Shown piece after piece: positions 51,353-60,870 of a stretch of 64,000 bases of DNA. The stretch is from Leeuwenhoekiella blandensis MED217 (GTDB lineage Bacteria; Bacteroidota; Bacteroidia; Flavobacteriales; Flavobacteriaceae). The stretch covers positions 3,065,195-3,129,194 of the forward strand of contig NZ_CH672395.1 of assembly GCF_000152985.1 (NCBI RefSeq), read 5' to 3'. Under the pieces are notes generated by a model, which did not search any database, had not been told where the DNA came from, and worked only from the letters and a program-made list of their open reading frames with translations. The translations under genes were made by a program, and so were the position numbers. Numbering within the stretch: position 1 is the first letter of the stretch; each line of letters opens with the position of its first letter.

Positions 51353-52828
51353 ATGAGATACTTTTCTACATTTTTCTTGCTGAGCATACTCCTTACTGCA
51401 AGCTGTAAAAACACTTCAGAAAATAACACTTCAGAAACAACCTCTTCTGAGCCGGAATGGATCAGTCAAGTGGGCGCGAATGACCTTGAATTCAATGAAA
51501 AAGTTTTCTATGTAAATGACTACGATGCTATTGCAGACGGGAGCGCATTAACCACCACCGCTATTCAACAAGCCATAGACGCTGCAGCAGCAAACGGAGG
51601 CGGCACGGTCACGTTCAAGCCGGGAACTTATCTTAGCGGTTCAATTTTTATTAAGGAAAATGTACACTTTAATATTCCGGAAGGTGTAGCCATTTTGGGT
51701 AGCGAGTCTATTGAAGATTACCCCGAGATCGATACACGCGTTGCCGGTATCGAAATGAAATGGCCTGCTGCACTCATCAACGTTTTAGATCAAAAAAACG
51801 TTACAATTGATGGTGAAGGACTGGTGGACGGCCAGGGAAAAGTCTATTGGGACTATTATTGGAACTTACGCGAAGAATATGAACCCAAAGGTTTACGCTG
51901 GATCGTAGATTATGATGCCAAACGCCCACGTACCTTCTTACTTCAAAATGCTGAAAATGTATTTCTAAAAGACCTCAATATTCAGCGCGCCGGATTTTGG
52001 ACGGTACAAGTACTCTATTCCAACCACATTACAGTAGACGGCTTGACCATTCGAAACAATATTGGCGGTCACGGCCCCAGTACCGATGGGATCGATATTG
52101 ACAGTTCAAAATATATTTTAGTTCAAAACTGCGATATCGATTGCAACGATGATAACTTTTGTCTAAAAGCAGGACGCGATTGGGACGGACTTCGGGTAGA
52201 TCGTCCTACCGAATATGTGGTGATCAGAGATTGTATCGCTCTTGCAGGGTCTGGCTTAACGACCATAGGTAGTGAGACAAGTGGAGATATTCGGCACGTA
52301 TTTGTTTCCAATATTCAAGGAAAAGGAACCAAAACCGGACTCAAAATAAAATCAGCAACCAACCGAGGCGGAACCGTAGAAGACATTCATATGCAAAATA
52401 TCAAGATGGATAGCGTAGGGACCTTTATGCAAGTTTCGATGAACTGGAATCCTTCGTACAGCTATTCTAAATTACCGGAGGGCTATGATTACGATTCCAT
52501 CCCAAAACGCTGGAAAACCCTACTCGAAGAAGTTACGCCTCCAGAAAAAGGAATCCCAACGTTTAAAGATATTAGCATTTCAAACATCGAGGTTCAAGGC
52601 GCCAAACGCGCGATCTACGTGAACGGAATGGAAACTTCTACAGTAAGCAATATTCAACTGACTGATGTACATATTGCTGCACAGGAAGCCGGTCAAATAA
52701 CGTACAGTAAAGATTGGACCCTTGACAATGTGAGTCTCAATATCGCCGATGGTTCTACGCTAACAATAGAAAATGCACCTGGCGTTGAATTCCCTAATAC
52801 CCTATACATCGCCAATGATGAAGATTAA
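51353..52828 (+). CDS. GH28 pectinase (rhamnogalacturonan hydrolase/polygalacturonase family)
   Basis: This 491-residue lipoprotein (lipobox ending at Cys18, LTASC) starts at the ATG at 51353; the open frame extends to a TTG at 51326 without support. It has a right-handed beta-helix. STDGIDI (243-249) gives catalytic Asp245 and NDDNFCLKAG (265-274) gives Asp266 and Asp267. The third canonical element GHG is replaced by AGSG (298-301), with Ser300 in place of His, and the RIK motif appears as LKIKS. Loss of this His is known in rhamnogalacturonan hydrolases of GH28, which fits the rhamnose and PL11 context. It heads a five-gene operon. An RG hydrolase or an exo-acting galacturonidase are the likely activities. 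Confidence 0.9.
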   Translation: MRYFSTFFLLSILLTASCKNTSENNTSETTSSEPEWISQVGANDLEFNEKVFYVNDYDAIADGSALTTTAIQQAIDAAAANGGGTVTFKPGTYLSGSIFIKENVHFNIPEGVAILGSESIEDYPEIDTRVAGIEMKWPAALINVLDQKNVTIDGEGLVDGQGKVYWDYYWNLREEYEPKGLRWIVDYDAKRPRTFLLQNAENVFLKDLNIQRAGFWTVQVLYSNHITVDGLTIRNNIGGHGPSTDGIDIDSSKYILVQNCDIDCNDDNFCLKAGRDWDGLRVDRPTEYVVIRDCIALAGSGLTTIGSETSGDIRHVFVSNIQGKGTKTGLKIKSATNRGGTVEDIHMQNIKMDSVGTFMQVSMNWNPSYSYSKLPEGYDYDSIPKRWKTLLEEVTPPEKGIPTFKDISISNIEVQGAKRAIYVNGMETSTVSNIQLTDVHIAAQEAGQITYSKDWTLDNVSLNIADGSTLTIENAPGVEFPNTLYIANDED

Positions 52829-52829
52829 T

Positions 52830-55331
52830 ATGAAATTGAACTTTCTAAGTTACCTCGCTTTTTTCCTCTGTATTTTTCAGTTCACTGCCGCCTGCTCTCA
52901 AGCTGCAAATCATTTTGAGCTGGTAACAGAACGTCAAAAAGTAAGTATTATTTATGATAAAGACGGAGTTGCACTTGATTCTATTGCAGCACACTTACTT
53001 GCAAAAGATATTGAACGCGTAAGTGGATATTTGCCTCAGGTAACTACTGCTATAAATTCGGTATCTGGAAACGCAATCGTTATAGGTAGTCAAGCCTCTG
53101 ATTTGATACAAAGCTTTTCAGAAGCAACCACCCCAAAACAAGAAGCTTGGGAAAGCTATACCCTTAAACTTGTAAAACCGAAAAGTAGCCCAATCAAAAA
53201 TGCTTTGGTTATTGCAGGCGCAGATGCCCGAGGAACCGCTTACGGCGTGTTTGATATTTCAGAAAAAATTGGCGTTTCTCCTTGGTACTGGTGGGCTGAC
53301 GTAGTTCCTGAAAAGCAAGAAGAATTAACACTTGAAGTCAGTTCATTTCAGTCTAAAAGTCCACAAGTAAAATACCGTGGTATTTTTCTTAACGATGAAG
53401 ATTGGGGGTTGCAACCTTGGGCTGAGCATACCTTTGAACCCGAAACCGGTGATATAGGACCTAAAACCTACGCAAAGATCTTCGAGTTATTGCTACGCCT
53501 AAAAGCCAATGCGATTTGGCCGGCGATGCACCCCAGCACCAAAGCCTTTTTTCACTATCCGGGTAATCTAAAAATAGCCGAAAACTATGAGATCGTTTTA
53601 GGCTCTTCTCACGCCGAGCCGATGCTACGCAACAATGTTGACGAATGGGATCACGATACGATGGGGGATTTTAACTATTTCAGCAATAAAGAAAAAGTGC
53701 TCAAGTATTGGGAAGATCGCGTAGAAGAAGCTCAAAACGCCAACGGTATTTACACCGTGGGAATGCGAGGCGTTCACGACAGCGGAATGGCGGGCGCAAA
53801 AAGCACGGAAGACGCGGCTAATATCCTAAATCAAATCATTCAGGATCAGCGAAAACTTTTACAAAAGCACGTTGGGAATCCAGAGGAAATCCCACAAGTA
53901 TTTACCGTTTATAAGGAAGTGCTGGATGTTTATGAATATGGTCTGGAGCTTCCTGAAGACATAACCCTGATGTGGACCGACGACAACTACGGCTACATCC
54001 GCCGACTTAGTAACGCTGAAGAACGCAAGCGCAGCGGCGGAAGCGGAGTATATTATCACGCTTCGTATTGGGGAAGACCGCACGATTATCTCTGGTTGAG
54101 CACCACACACCCGGCACTTATTAGAGAAGAAATGCTCAAGGCCTACGACACCGGTGCAGACAAGATCTGGATTCTTAATGTGGGCGATCTTAAACCTGCA
54201 GAATACAATATGCAGTTTTTTATGGATCTCGCTTTTGATCCCGAATCCTTTAGAAAACCGGATAGCTATAAGCAGCATATGACCGATTTCTATGAAGGAA
54301 TCTTTGGAAGTGATCTAGGAGCCGAAATTAGCAGCCTGCGTGAAACCTATTATGACCTCGCCTGGCTCAGAAAACCTGAGTTTATGGGATGGAGTCAAAC
54401 CGAACCTACACGTCCTACACATTTGACAGCATTTAGTTTAGAAGAAGAAAACCCACAACGACGTGCTGCCTATCAACACTTGGAACAAGAGGTTGCTACG
54501 CTTAGCAATACCATTGAAGATGCACAGCAAGACGCTTGGTTTCAGCTTGTGGCCTATCCTATTTTGGGCGCTTCAGCAATGAATCAGAAATATTTATATC
54601 GGGATTTAGCGAGTTTCAATACGAAACAGAATCCAGAACTAACGCAAAACTATCAGGATTCCATCGCGCTAAAACAACAGCAGATTCAGGAGCTTACCAA
54701 AAAGTACAATACCCAGATCGCTGGTGGGAAATGGAATCGTATGATGCACAGTGCGCCACGCGGTTTACCGGTTTACAAAGTACCCGATGCCGTACTTGCT
54801 GATGAAGAAGCCGTTCAAAAATATCCAAAACCCGTGATCTCAAGAAAACTGGCTAACTTTTCTAATGCAGAAAATTTTGAAGAAGGCTTTCCGCAGGAAT
54901 TAACCGGTTTGGGATATTCTAAAACCGCATTACAACTCGCACCGGCTACTCATAACGCCTACTCCGCTACTGCTTTTACAGAGAATCCGGTCTTACACTT
55001 TGACATGGAACTGGAGCAAACTATAGCAGAGGCAACCCTTACGCTAACAGCTGTTCCCAATCATCCGATTACCGGTGAGCAAAAGTTACGCCTTGGCGTT
55101 CAATGGGATGATCTACCGGTAGAGATCCTTAATTTTGAAACCCACGGAAGAAGCGAAACCTGGAAGATCAATGTATTACGTAATCAGGCGCGCGCCTCAT
55201 TAAACCTGAAAGAACTCAATGCCGGCAAACATCAATTAAAGCTTTTTGTTATTGATCCCGGCGTGCTCCCGGATTATTTCACCATAACTCAAGCAAATCA
55301 AAAGATTCCCTATACCTTTTCAAATCAATAA
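52830..55331 (+). CDS. GH115 alpha-glucuronidase
   Basis: This 833-residue lipoprotein (lipobox TAAC within the first 25 residues) uses the ATG at 52830, 2 nt after the GH28 stop; earlier in-frame Met codons at 52815 and 52818 overlap GH28 and are less likely. The family core is clear: GTAYGVFDISEKIGVSPWYWWADV, FLNDEDWGLQPWAEHTFEPE, ANAIWPAMHP and LGSSHAEPMLRN in the N-terminal half, and YHASYWGRPHDYLWL and WILNVGDLKPAEYN in the barrel. A C-terminal all-beta domain follows. GH115 enzymes release alpha-1,2-linked (4-O-methyl)glucuronic acid from xylan or arabinogalactan side chains. In this operon, side chains of RG-I or arabinogalactan are the probable target. Confidence 0.93.
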   Translation: MKLNFLSYLAFFLCIFQFTAACSQAANHFELVTERQKVSIIYDKDGVALDSIAAHLLAKDIERVSGYLPQVTTAINSVSGNAIVIGSQASDLIQSFSEATTPKQEAWESYTLKLVKPKSSPIKNALVIAGADARGTAYGVFDISEKIGVSPWYWWADVVPEKQEELTLEVSSFQSKSPQVKYRGIFLNDEDWGLQPWAEHTFEPETGDIGPKTYAKIFELLLRLKANAIWPAMHPSTKAFFHYPGNLKIAENYEIVLGSSHAEPMLRNNVDEWDHDTMGDFNYFSNKEKVLKYWEDRVEEAQNANGIYTVGMRGVHDSGMAGAKSTEDAANILNQIIQDQRKLLQKHVGNPEEIPQVFTVYKEVLDVYEYGLELPEDITLMWTDDNYGYIRRLSNAEERKRSGGSGVYYHASYWGRPHDYLWLSTTHPALIREEMLKAYDTGADKIWILNVGDLKPAEYNMQFFMDLAFDPESFRKPDSYKQHMTDFYEGIFGSDLGAEISSLRETYYDLAWLRKPEFMGWSQTEPTRPTHLTAFSLEEENPQRRAAYQHLEQEVATLSNTIEDAQQDAWFQLVAYPILGASAMNQKYLYRDLASFNTKQNPELTQNYQDSIALKQQQIQELTKKYNTQIAGGKWNRMMHSAPRGLPVYKVPDAVLADEEAVQKYPKPVISRKLANFSNAENFEEGFPQELTGLGYSKTALQLAPATHNAYSATAFTENPVLHFDMELEQTIAEATLTLTAVPNHPITGEQKLRLGVQWDDLPVEILNFETHGRSETWKINVLRNQARASLNLKELNAGKHQLKLFVIDPGVLPDYFTITQANQKIPYTFSNQ

Positions 55332-55341
55332 AGCACTGACT

Positions 55342-57213
55342 ATGAAAATCAAATGCACTCCCTACCTGTTGCTTTTAATATCCGTTTTAACCTACACCAG
55401 CTGTACCTCACAGCGCCTGATGGAAAATCTTGATCGAGGCGTTATAGTGATTCCGCAAGAAGATCAATCTGCAGTAATCAGTTGGAGGGTTTTAGGTACA
55501 GACCCGGATGAACTTAACTTCAACTTGTACCGCCAGTCTGGTGACGAAATGCCCCAGCAATTGAATACCAAACCTATTTCTGGAAGTACTTTTTTTATAG
55601 ATACCAATGCCGATTGGTCTAAGAAAAATACCTGGTATGTCGCTTCTATTTTAGATGGAAAAGAAACTAAAGAATCTGGTGCATTCAGTATTGAAGCAAA
55701 TGCCGAGCACAAACCCTATTTAAGTATTCCACTTCAAACTCCGGATGGCTACGCTCCCGGTGATGCCAGCACCGCAGACCTTGACGGAGACGGGCAATAC
55801 GAGTTGGTTATTCATCAAATGGGAATGGGACACGACAACTCCCATCGCGGACTAACAGACGATCCTATTTTTCAGGCTTACGAGTTGTCTGGCGAGTTGT
55901 TATGGGAAATAAACCTTGGAAAAAACATTCGGGAAGGAGCGCATTATACACAGTTTTTGGTCTACGATTTTGACAGCGATGGTAAAGCCGAAATGGTTTG
56001 CAAAACAGCAGATGGCACCACTGATGCATTAGGTAATGTCATTGGAGATCCGGAAGCCGACTGGCGCGATACCGATGAAAAAAGTAGAACCTACGGAAAG
56101 ATCCTAAAAGGACCGGAATACCTAACCGTTTTTGACGGTCAAACCGGGAAAGCACTTGCCACTACCGATTATATCGCACCCCGTGGCGACATCAGCAAGT
56201 GGGGTGGTCACGGCGGAAACGGCGGAAACGACAATACCGGAAATCGCGTAGATCGCTTTACCGCTTGTGTGGCCTATTTAGATGGGATTCACCCAAGTTT
56301 TGTGATGGGACGAGGCTATTATGGTCGTACCGTTCTTGCTGCTTTTGATTTTAAAAATGGTGAGATCACCTCGCGCTGGGTATTTGACAGTGAAAACCGG
56401 GAAAATCCGTATTCAGGACAAGGAAATCATAACCTCTCGGTTGCAGATGCTGATGCCGATGGTAAAGACGAGATCATCTTTGGCGCGATGGCTGTTGATG
56501 ATGATGGCACAGGAATGTATTCCACCGGTTTTAGACACGGTGACGCGATTCATGTAAGCGATCTGGATCCCGATGTTCCAGGCTTAGAACGTTTTGGAAT
56601 ACACGAGATCGAAGACGGTACCAAAGGCCCTGGGATTGCCCTCTTTTCGATAAAAGACGGAACCGTTTTATACACCGCCGAACCCAATCGCGATATTGGT
56701 CGCGGCGTAGCAGCCAATATAGACACCACCCGCGTAGGTGCGCAAATGTGGTGGCTGGGCTCGCGCGACTTACACGACATCAAAGGAAATGTAATAGGTA
56801 AAGCACCACGGGCTACTAACTTCCTGATCTGGTGGGATGGCGATTTTAGCCGCGAACTTTTAGACCGTACTTACATCGCAAAATATGGAAAAGGAATGCT
56901 CTTTAATGCCGATGGTGCTACGTGGTCAAGAGGGAGTAAAGCAACGCCTTCCTTAAGTGCTGATATTCTTGGAGATTGGCGCGAAGAATTGCTCCTCCCA
57001 AGTAAAGAGGGTGACGAGATGCGCATCTACACTACCACCATTCCGACCACGCACCGTATGTATACCTTGATGCACGATCCGCAATACCGCTTAAGCATCG
57101 CTTGGCAAAATGTAGGATACAATCAACCGCCGCACACCGGTTTTTATATGGGCTATGGAATGAAAAAAGCTCCAAAACCAAACATAAAATTGATTCCGGA
57201 AACTATAGACTGA
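55342..57213 (+). CDS. PL11 rhamnogalacturonan lyase
   Basis: This 623-residue lipoprotein (lipobox ending at Cys21, YTSC) of polysaccharide lyase family 11 cuts the RG-I backbone by beta-elimination. The N-terminal beta-domain (LDRGVIVI, SWRVLGTDP) is followed by an eight-bladed propeller with calcium-binding repeats: STADLDGDGQYELV, VYDFDSDGKAEMVCKTADGT, SVADADADGKDEIIFGA and LSADILGDWREELLLPS. The ending WQNVGYNQPPHTGFYMG is typical of the family. Length and motifs match YesW/YesX-type enzymes. It starts 10 nt after GH115. It is the strongest single indicator that RG-I is the substrate of this region. Confidence 0.95.
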   Translation: MKIKCTPYLLLLISVLTYTSCTSQRLMENLDRGVIVIPQEDQSAVISWRVLGTDPDELNFNLYRQSGDEMPQQLNTKPISGSTFFIDTNADWSKKNTWYVASILDGKETKESGAFSIEANAEHKPYLSIPLQTPDGYAPGDASTADLDGDGQYELVIHQMGMGHDNSHRGLTDDPIFQAYELSGELLWEINLGKNIREGAHYTQFLVYDFDSDGKAEMVCKTADGTTDALGNVIGDPEADWRDTDEKSRTYGKILKGPEYLTVFDGQTGKALATTDYIAPRGDISKWGGHGGNGGNDNTGNRVDRFTACVAYLDGIHPSFVMGRGYYGRTVLAAFDFKNGEITSRWVFDSENRENPYSGQGNHNLSVADADADGKDEIIFGAMAVDDDGTGMYSTGFRHGDAIHVSDLDPDVPGLERFGIHEIEDGTKGPGIALFSIKDGTVLYTAEPNRDIGRGVAANIDTTRVGAQMWWLGSRDLHDIKGNVIGKAPRATNFLIWWDGDFSRELLDRTYIAKYGKGMLFNADGATWSRGSKATPSLSADILGDWREELLLPSKEGDEMRIYTTTIPTTHRMYTLMHDPQYRLSIAWQNVGYNQPPHTGFYMGYGMKKAPKPNIKLIPETID

Positions 57214-57218
57214 TCGAG

Positions 57219-60200
57219 ATGTACGCCAATAAAACAACACGCTTTCTTAAACCAATCTTTATCCTGTTTTTAGCAGGAATTAGCTGGAAGGGATTAGGTC
57301 AGCAAAAACAGGAATATTGGCATAACAAATCCAGAACAATTCATTACAAACCGGAAGGAAACGCTTTTGTCCTGGTAAATGGTTCTCGAAAATTCAATCG
57401 TGCCCTGTATGGTACCAATACCGGTTTTAGAGTAGAAACCGGTGACCTGCCGGAATTTGCATTGTACCTGCCCGGAATGGGTGGAAATTTCAAACTGGGA
57501 ATTTCTAAAGAAACAGAATCCAAATGGATCACTGAAGCCGATAGTATTACAACTAAATATACTCCCGGAATGATGGAGTACGAAATCCATGATGCACTCT
57601 TAGGCAACGGTTTTTTTAAACTTACGGTTTTGGCTTCAGCAGAAACAGAAGGATTTCTTTTAAAAGTTGAAGAACATAATATTCCCGAAGCTGTTGGTCT
57701 TCATTGGCTTTTTGGCGGTGCCAGCGGAAAGAAATTTCATCGTGATGGTGATATCGGTGCAGATCCGGAATCGGTATTTTATCTACAACCGGAATATGCC
57801 CGGCACAATTCTTATGATCTCAAAGAAAACGGATTTACCCTTCAGTTCAACTGGGATGCAAAAAGTCAAACCAATAAAAAAACACTGACCGCCGCTGTTC
57901 CTGAAGGACAACTGAATTTAGGCAGTGCTCACGCTATTCAAAATCCCAATACTCTTCAACGAGCTACATTAGATTCTCTTCCTGTCATTTATGGAACGGT
58001 CGACAGATCAGCCGCGAAAACCTATTATTGGAACATTGAGCATACGACAGGCGATACTTCTGATAAAGTATTAAGCAGTGCTTCAGCCTTTAAAAAAGCA
58101 AGCTTCAAAGCAGACACTTTAGCAAACAGAATAAAACTGAATACTCCTGATCCATATCTCAATACCTTAGGTGGCACACTGGCTACAGCGGCAGATGCCA
58201 TCTGGGAAGATCCTGCTTTTTTACACGGTGCCGTAGCCTGGCGGATGCATCTCAACGCATGGCGCGGGGCCTACAATGCAGATGTGTTAGGTTGGCACGA
58301 TCGCGCTAAAACGCATTTTAAAAGCTACGGAAATTCTCAAGTGCTCGAACCCGAACGCGGACCTGTGGTACTTGACAGCAGTCGTAACTTTGCCCGACAG
58401 AAAGAGGTTTTGGGTACGGCAATGTTCAGTAAAGGTTATATCAGCAGGCACCCCAACCGCAATGATCGCGCCCATCACTATGATATGAATCTGGTTTTTA
58501 TAGACCAGCTCCTTACCTATTTCAACTGGAACGACGATCCCGAGTTTTTAGAGGAAATCTTTCCGGTGATCGAACGGCATTTGGCTTGGGAAAAGCGCAA
58601 CTACGACACCAACGATGATGGTTTGTATGATGCTTATGCGGCCATCTGGGCAAGTGACGCCCTGCAATACAGTGGAGGCGCGGTTACCTATACTTCGGCT
58701 TATAATTATCGTGCGAATACTTTAGCAGCAAAGCTGGCGGCGCGTTTAGGAAAAGATCCACAAGCTTATTTAGATGAAGCGGAAAAGATAAAAAATGCCA
58801 TTCAGCAAAAATTATGGCTTCCGGATCAAGGGGTGTATGCCGAATACCAAGATGCTTTGGGCAATGAATTACTTCACAAGTCTCCTGGGATTTGGACGGT
58901 GTATCACGCCATCGATAAAGGCGTGCCGAATGCATTTCAACAGCAGCAAGCCTTACATTATATTCAAAAGGAAATTCCGCATATTCCGGTGCAGGCAGAA
59001 GGGCTTCCGCACGAAGATCTCGAATTGGTTTCCACCACAAACTGGCAACCCTACACCTGGTCTGTAAACAATGTAGCACTTGCAGAAAACCTCAACACTG
59101 CACTGGCCTTCTGGCAAGGTGGAAATCCTGAAGCAGGTTTTAAACTTTTTGAGAGCGCTCTGGTGGAGAGTATGTATTTAGGTGCATCACCGGGTGGCTT
59201 TCAGCAGTTATCCTTTTATGATGCAATTCGAGGGGAATTGTATCGGGATTTTGCCGACCCTATCGGTGTGGCTTCGCGCGCCTTGGTAGAAGGACTTTTT
59301 GGTATTCAACCCAATCTTTTAGAGCACAAACTAAAAATAAAACCAGGTTTTCCTGAAGAATGGGATCACGCCAGTCTCAATCTTCCTGATCTTGATGTAG
59401 CTTTCAAAAAAACAGGAAACACCACAACGTATACGATTACTAATAAATTTAAAACCGATTTAGATCTGGAGCTGGAATTGAGCCTCAATACCACAGCTAT
59501 CAAAGCAGTTTTAGTCAATGGAAATTCGGTGAATTATCAACTGGTCGCTGAAGCCATTGGTAAACCGAAAATTTTAATTCCGGCGGGGATTCATAAAAAC
59601 TATACCATTCACGTCGCTACTGAAGGCACTACGCCTGAAAGACTTCTGAACAAGGCTTTTTATACACAAGGAGCAGCTTTTAAACTCAAATCAAATAAAG
59701 CTGAATTACTCGAACTTAAAGATCCGCAGCAGGTTTTGATAAACCCAGAACGTGCAACACATCAATTGACCGCGCAGATCGCTTCTGCAACGGGAAACAA
59801 AATGCTTTTTGTAAAGCTGAAACAGAACGACGTGACGTGGTGGCAACCGATAGAAATTGAAGTAAAACCGAAATTTCAAATCCTATCTACACAACTGGAA
59901 AACGACCATTTGGCGATAACCATTCAAAATAATACCGATGCACAGGTTTCCGGTGATTTAGCGATCAACCATAAAGCTGCGCAACAGATAAGTTTCAAAG
60001 CTAAAGAATCAGCAACCATAATATTGGCACTAGCGGAATGCCTTCCGGGAACAAACCTGCTTGAGCTGAGCTTTGCTTCCGGAGAAAAAATTCAGCTACC
60101 ATTTACCAATTGGGATATTCCGAACTCCAGCAGAAAGCAGCAAACGATGCCAAACATCAGTAGCTTTTTTAATGCACGTGTAGACGAAATATTTCAGCAG

Positions 60201-60866
60201 CAGTATTTGAGTCCGCGCCCCCAATCTCCTACCCTGCAACTCCCTACTACCGGCGTTGGCAATTGGTGTTATCCCAATGTCGCTGAGGATATTCATCTGG
60301 ACGATTCCGGACTTCGCAAGGCTTCCAAATCCGGAGTTTTTAAGGGATCTAATGGAATCCTTTACGCAACGCCTTCAGAAGAAAATGCGCTCAATATCGC
60401 ATTCACCTCAAAATGGAACAACTATCCAGATTCGATCACTATTCCGCTTAAAGGCAAAGCATCCCACGCCTATTTGGTGATGGCAGGAACCACCAACCCG
60501 ATGCAAACCCAACTGGTCAATGGCACAGTAACTGTCACCTATTCCGATGGAACTACCGCGGTTTTAGAACTTAAAAACCCTGAAAACTGGTGGCCTATCG
60601 AGCAGGATTATTATACAGACGGTTATGCCTTCACCACCGGCGCACCCAAACCACCTCGGGTCATTTTTAAAACCGGCGAGATCACACGTTATTTTAAAGA
60701 CTATACAAACATTCACGGCTTTACCAATTACGGAATCGATGGCGGCGCAGGAACGATTCTCGACCTTCCGCTTGACCCGCAAAAAACATTAGAAAAACTA
60801 ACGCTCGAAGCTCGGGCCAATGATGTGATCATCGGGCTGATGAGTATCACATTATTGAAACCATAA
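57219..60866 (+). CDS. DUF4450 protein with (alpha/alpha)6-barrel, candidate RG-I-active glycosidase
   Basis: This 1215-residue secreted protein has an N-terminal signal ending near residue 28; the ATG at 57219, 5 nt after PL11, is chosen because the longer frame overlaps PL11. Residues ~35-250 look like the DUF4450 beta-sandwich (GNAFVLVNGSRKFNRALYG; YLPGMGGNFKLGI). A six-hairpin barrel follows at ~335-730 (WRMHLNAWRGAYNADVLGW; YDTNDDGLYDAYAAIWASDA; SAYNYRANTLAAKLA). The C-terminal beta domains (~750-1215) end in FTNYGIDGGAGTILDLPL. Acidic residues in the DTNDDGLYD and EGLPHEDLEL segments are candidate catalytic groups. No characterised activity is known to me. The operon points to an RG-I or arabinogalactan side-chain exo-enzyme. 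Confidence 0.78.
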   Translation: MYANKTTRFLKPIFILFLAGISWKGLGQQKQEYWHNKSRTIHYKPEGNAFVLVNGSRKFNRALYGTNTGFRVETGDLPEFALYLPGMGGNFKLGISKETESKWITEADSITTKYTPGMMEYEIHDALLGNGFFKLTVLASAETEGFLLKVEEHNIPEAVGLHWLFGGASGKKFHRDGDIGADPESVFYLQPEYARHNSYDLKENGFTLQFNWDAKSQTNKKTLTAAVPEGQLNLGSAHAIQNPNTLQRATLDSLPVIYGTVDRSAAKTYYWNIEHTTGDTSDKVLSSASAFKKASFKADTLANRIKLNTPDPYLNTLGGTLATAADAIWEDPAFLHGAVAWRMHLNAWRGAYNADVLGWHDRAKTHFKSYGNSQVLEPERGPVVLDSSRNFARQKEVLGTAMFSKGYISRHPNRNDRAHHYDMNLVFIDQLLTYFNWNDDPEFLEEIFPVIERHLAWEKRNYDTNDDGLYDAYAAIWASDALQYSGGAVTYTSAYNYRANTLAAKLAARLGKDPQAYLDEAEKIKNAIQQKLWLPDQGVYAEYQDALGNELLHKSPGIWTVYHAIDKGVPNAFQQQQALHYIQKEIPHIPVQAEGLPHEDLELVSTTNWQPYTWSVNNVALAENLNTALAFWQGGNPEAGFKLFESALVESMYLGASPGGFQQLSFYDAIRGELYRDFADPIGVASRALVEGLFGIQPNLLEHKLKIKPGFPEEWDHASLNLPDLDVAFKKTGNTTTYTITNKFKTDLDLELELSLNTTAIKAVLVNGNSVNYQLVAEAIGKPKILIPAGIHKNYTIHVATEGTTPERLLNKAFYTQGAAFKLKSNKAELLELKDPQQVLINPERATHQLTAQIASATGNKMLFVKLKQNDVTWWQPIEIEVKPKFQILSTQLENDHLAITIQNNTDAQVSGDLAINHKAAQQISFKAKESATIILALAECLPGTNLLELSFASGEKIQLPFTNWDIPNSSRKQQTMPNISSFFNARVDEIFQQQYLSPRPQSPTLQLPTTGVGNWCYPNVAEDIHLDDSGLRKASKSGVFKGSNGILYATPSEENALNIAFTSKWNNYPDSITIPLKGKASHAYLVMAGTTNPMQTQLVNGTVTVTYSDGTTAVLELKNPENWWPIEQDYYTDGYAFTTGAPKPPRVIFKTGEITRYFKDYTNIHGFTNYGIDGGAGTILDLPLDPQKTLEKLTLEARANDVIIGLMSITLLKP

Positions 60867-60870
60867 AAAG

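Noticed and set aside
57102-57218. Longer start of the DUF4450 protein overlapping PL11
   Set aside because: A clean signal peptide starts at the ATG at 57219, and the upstream part is the PL11 coding region in another frame.
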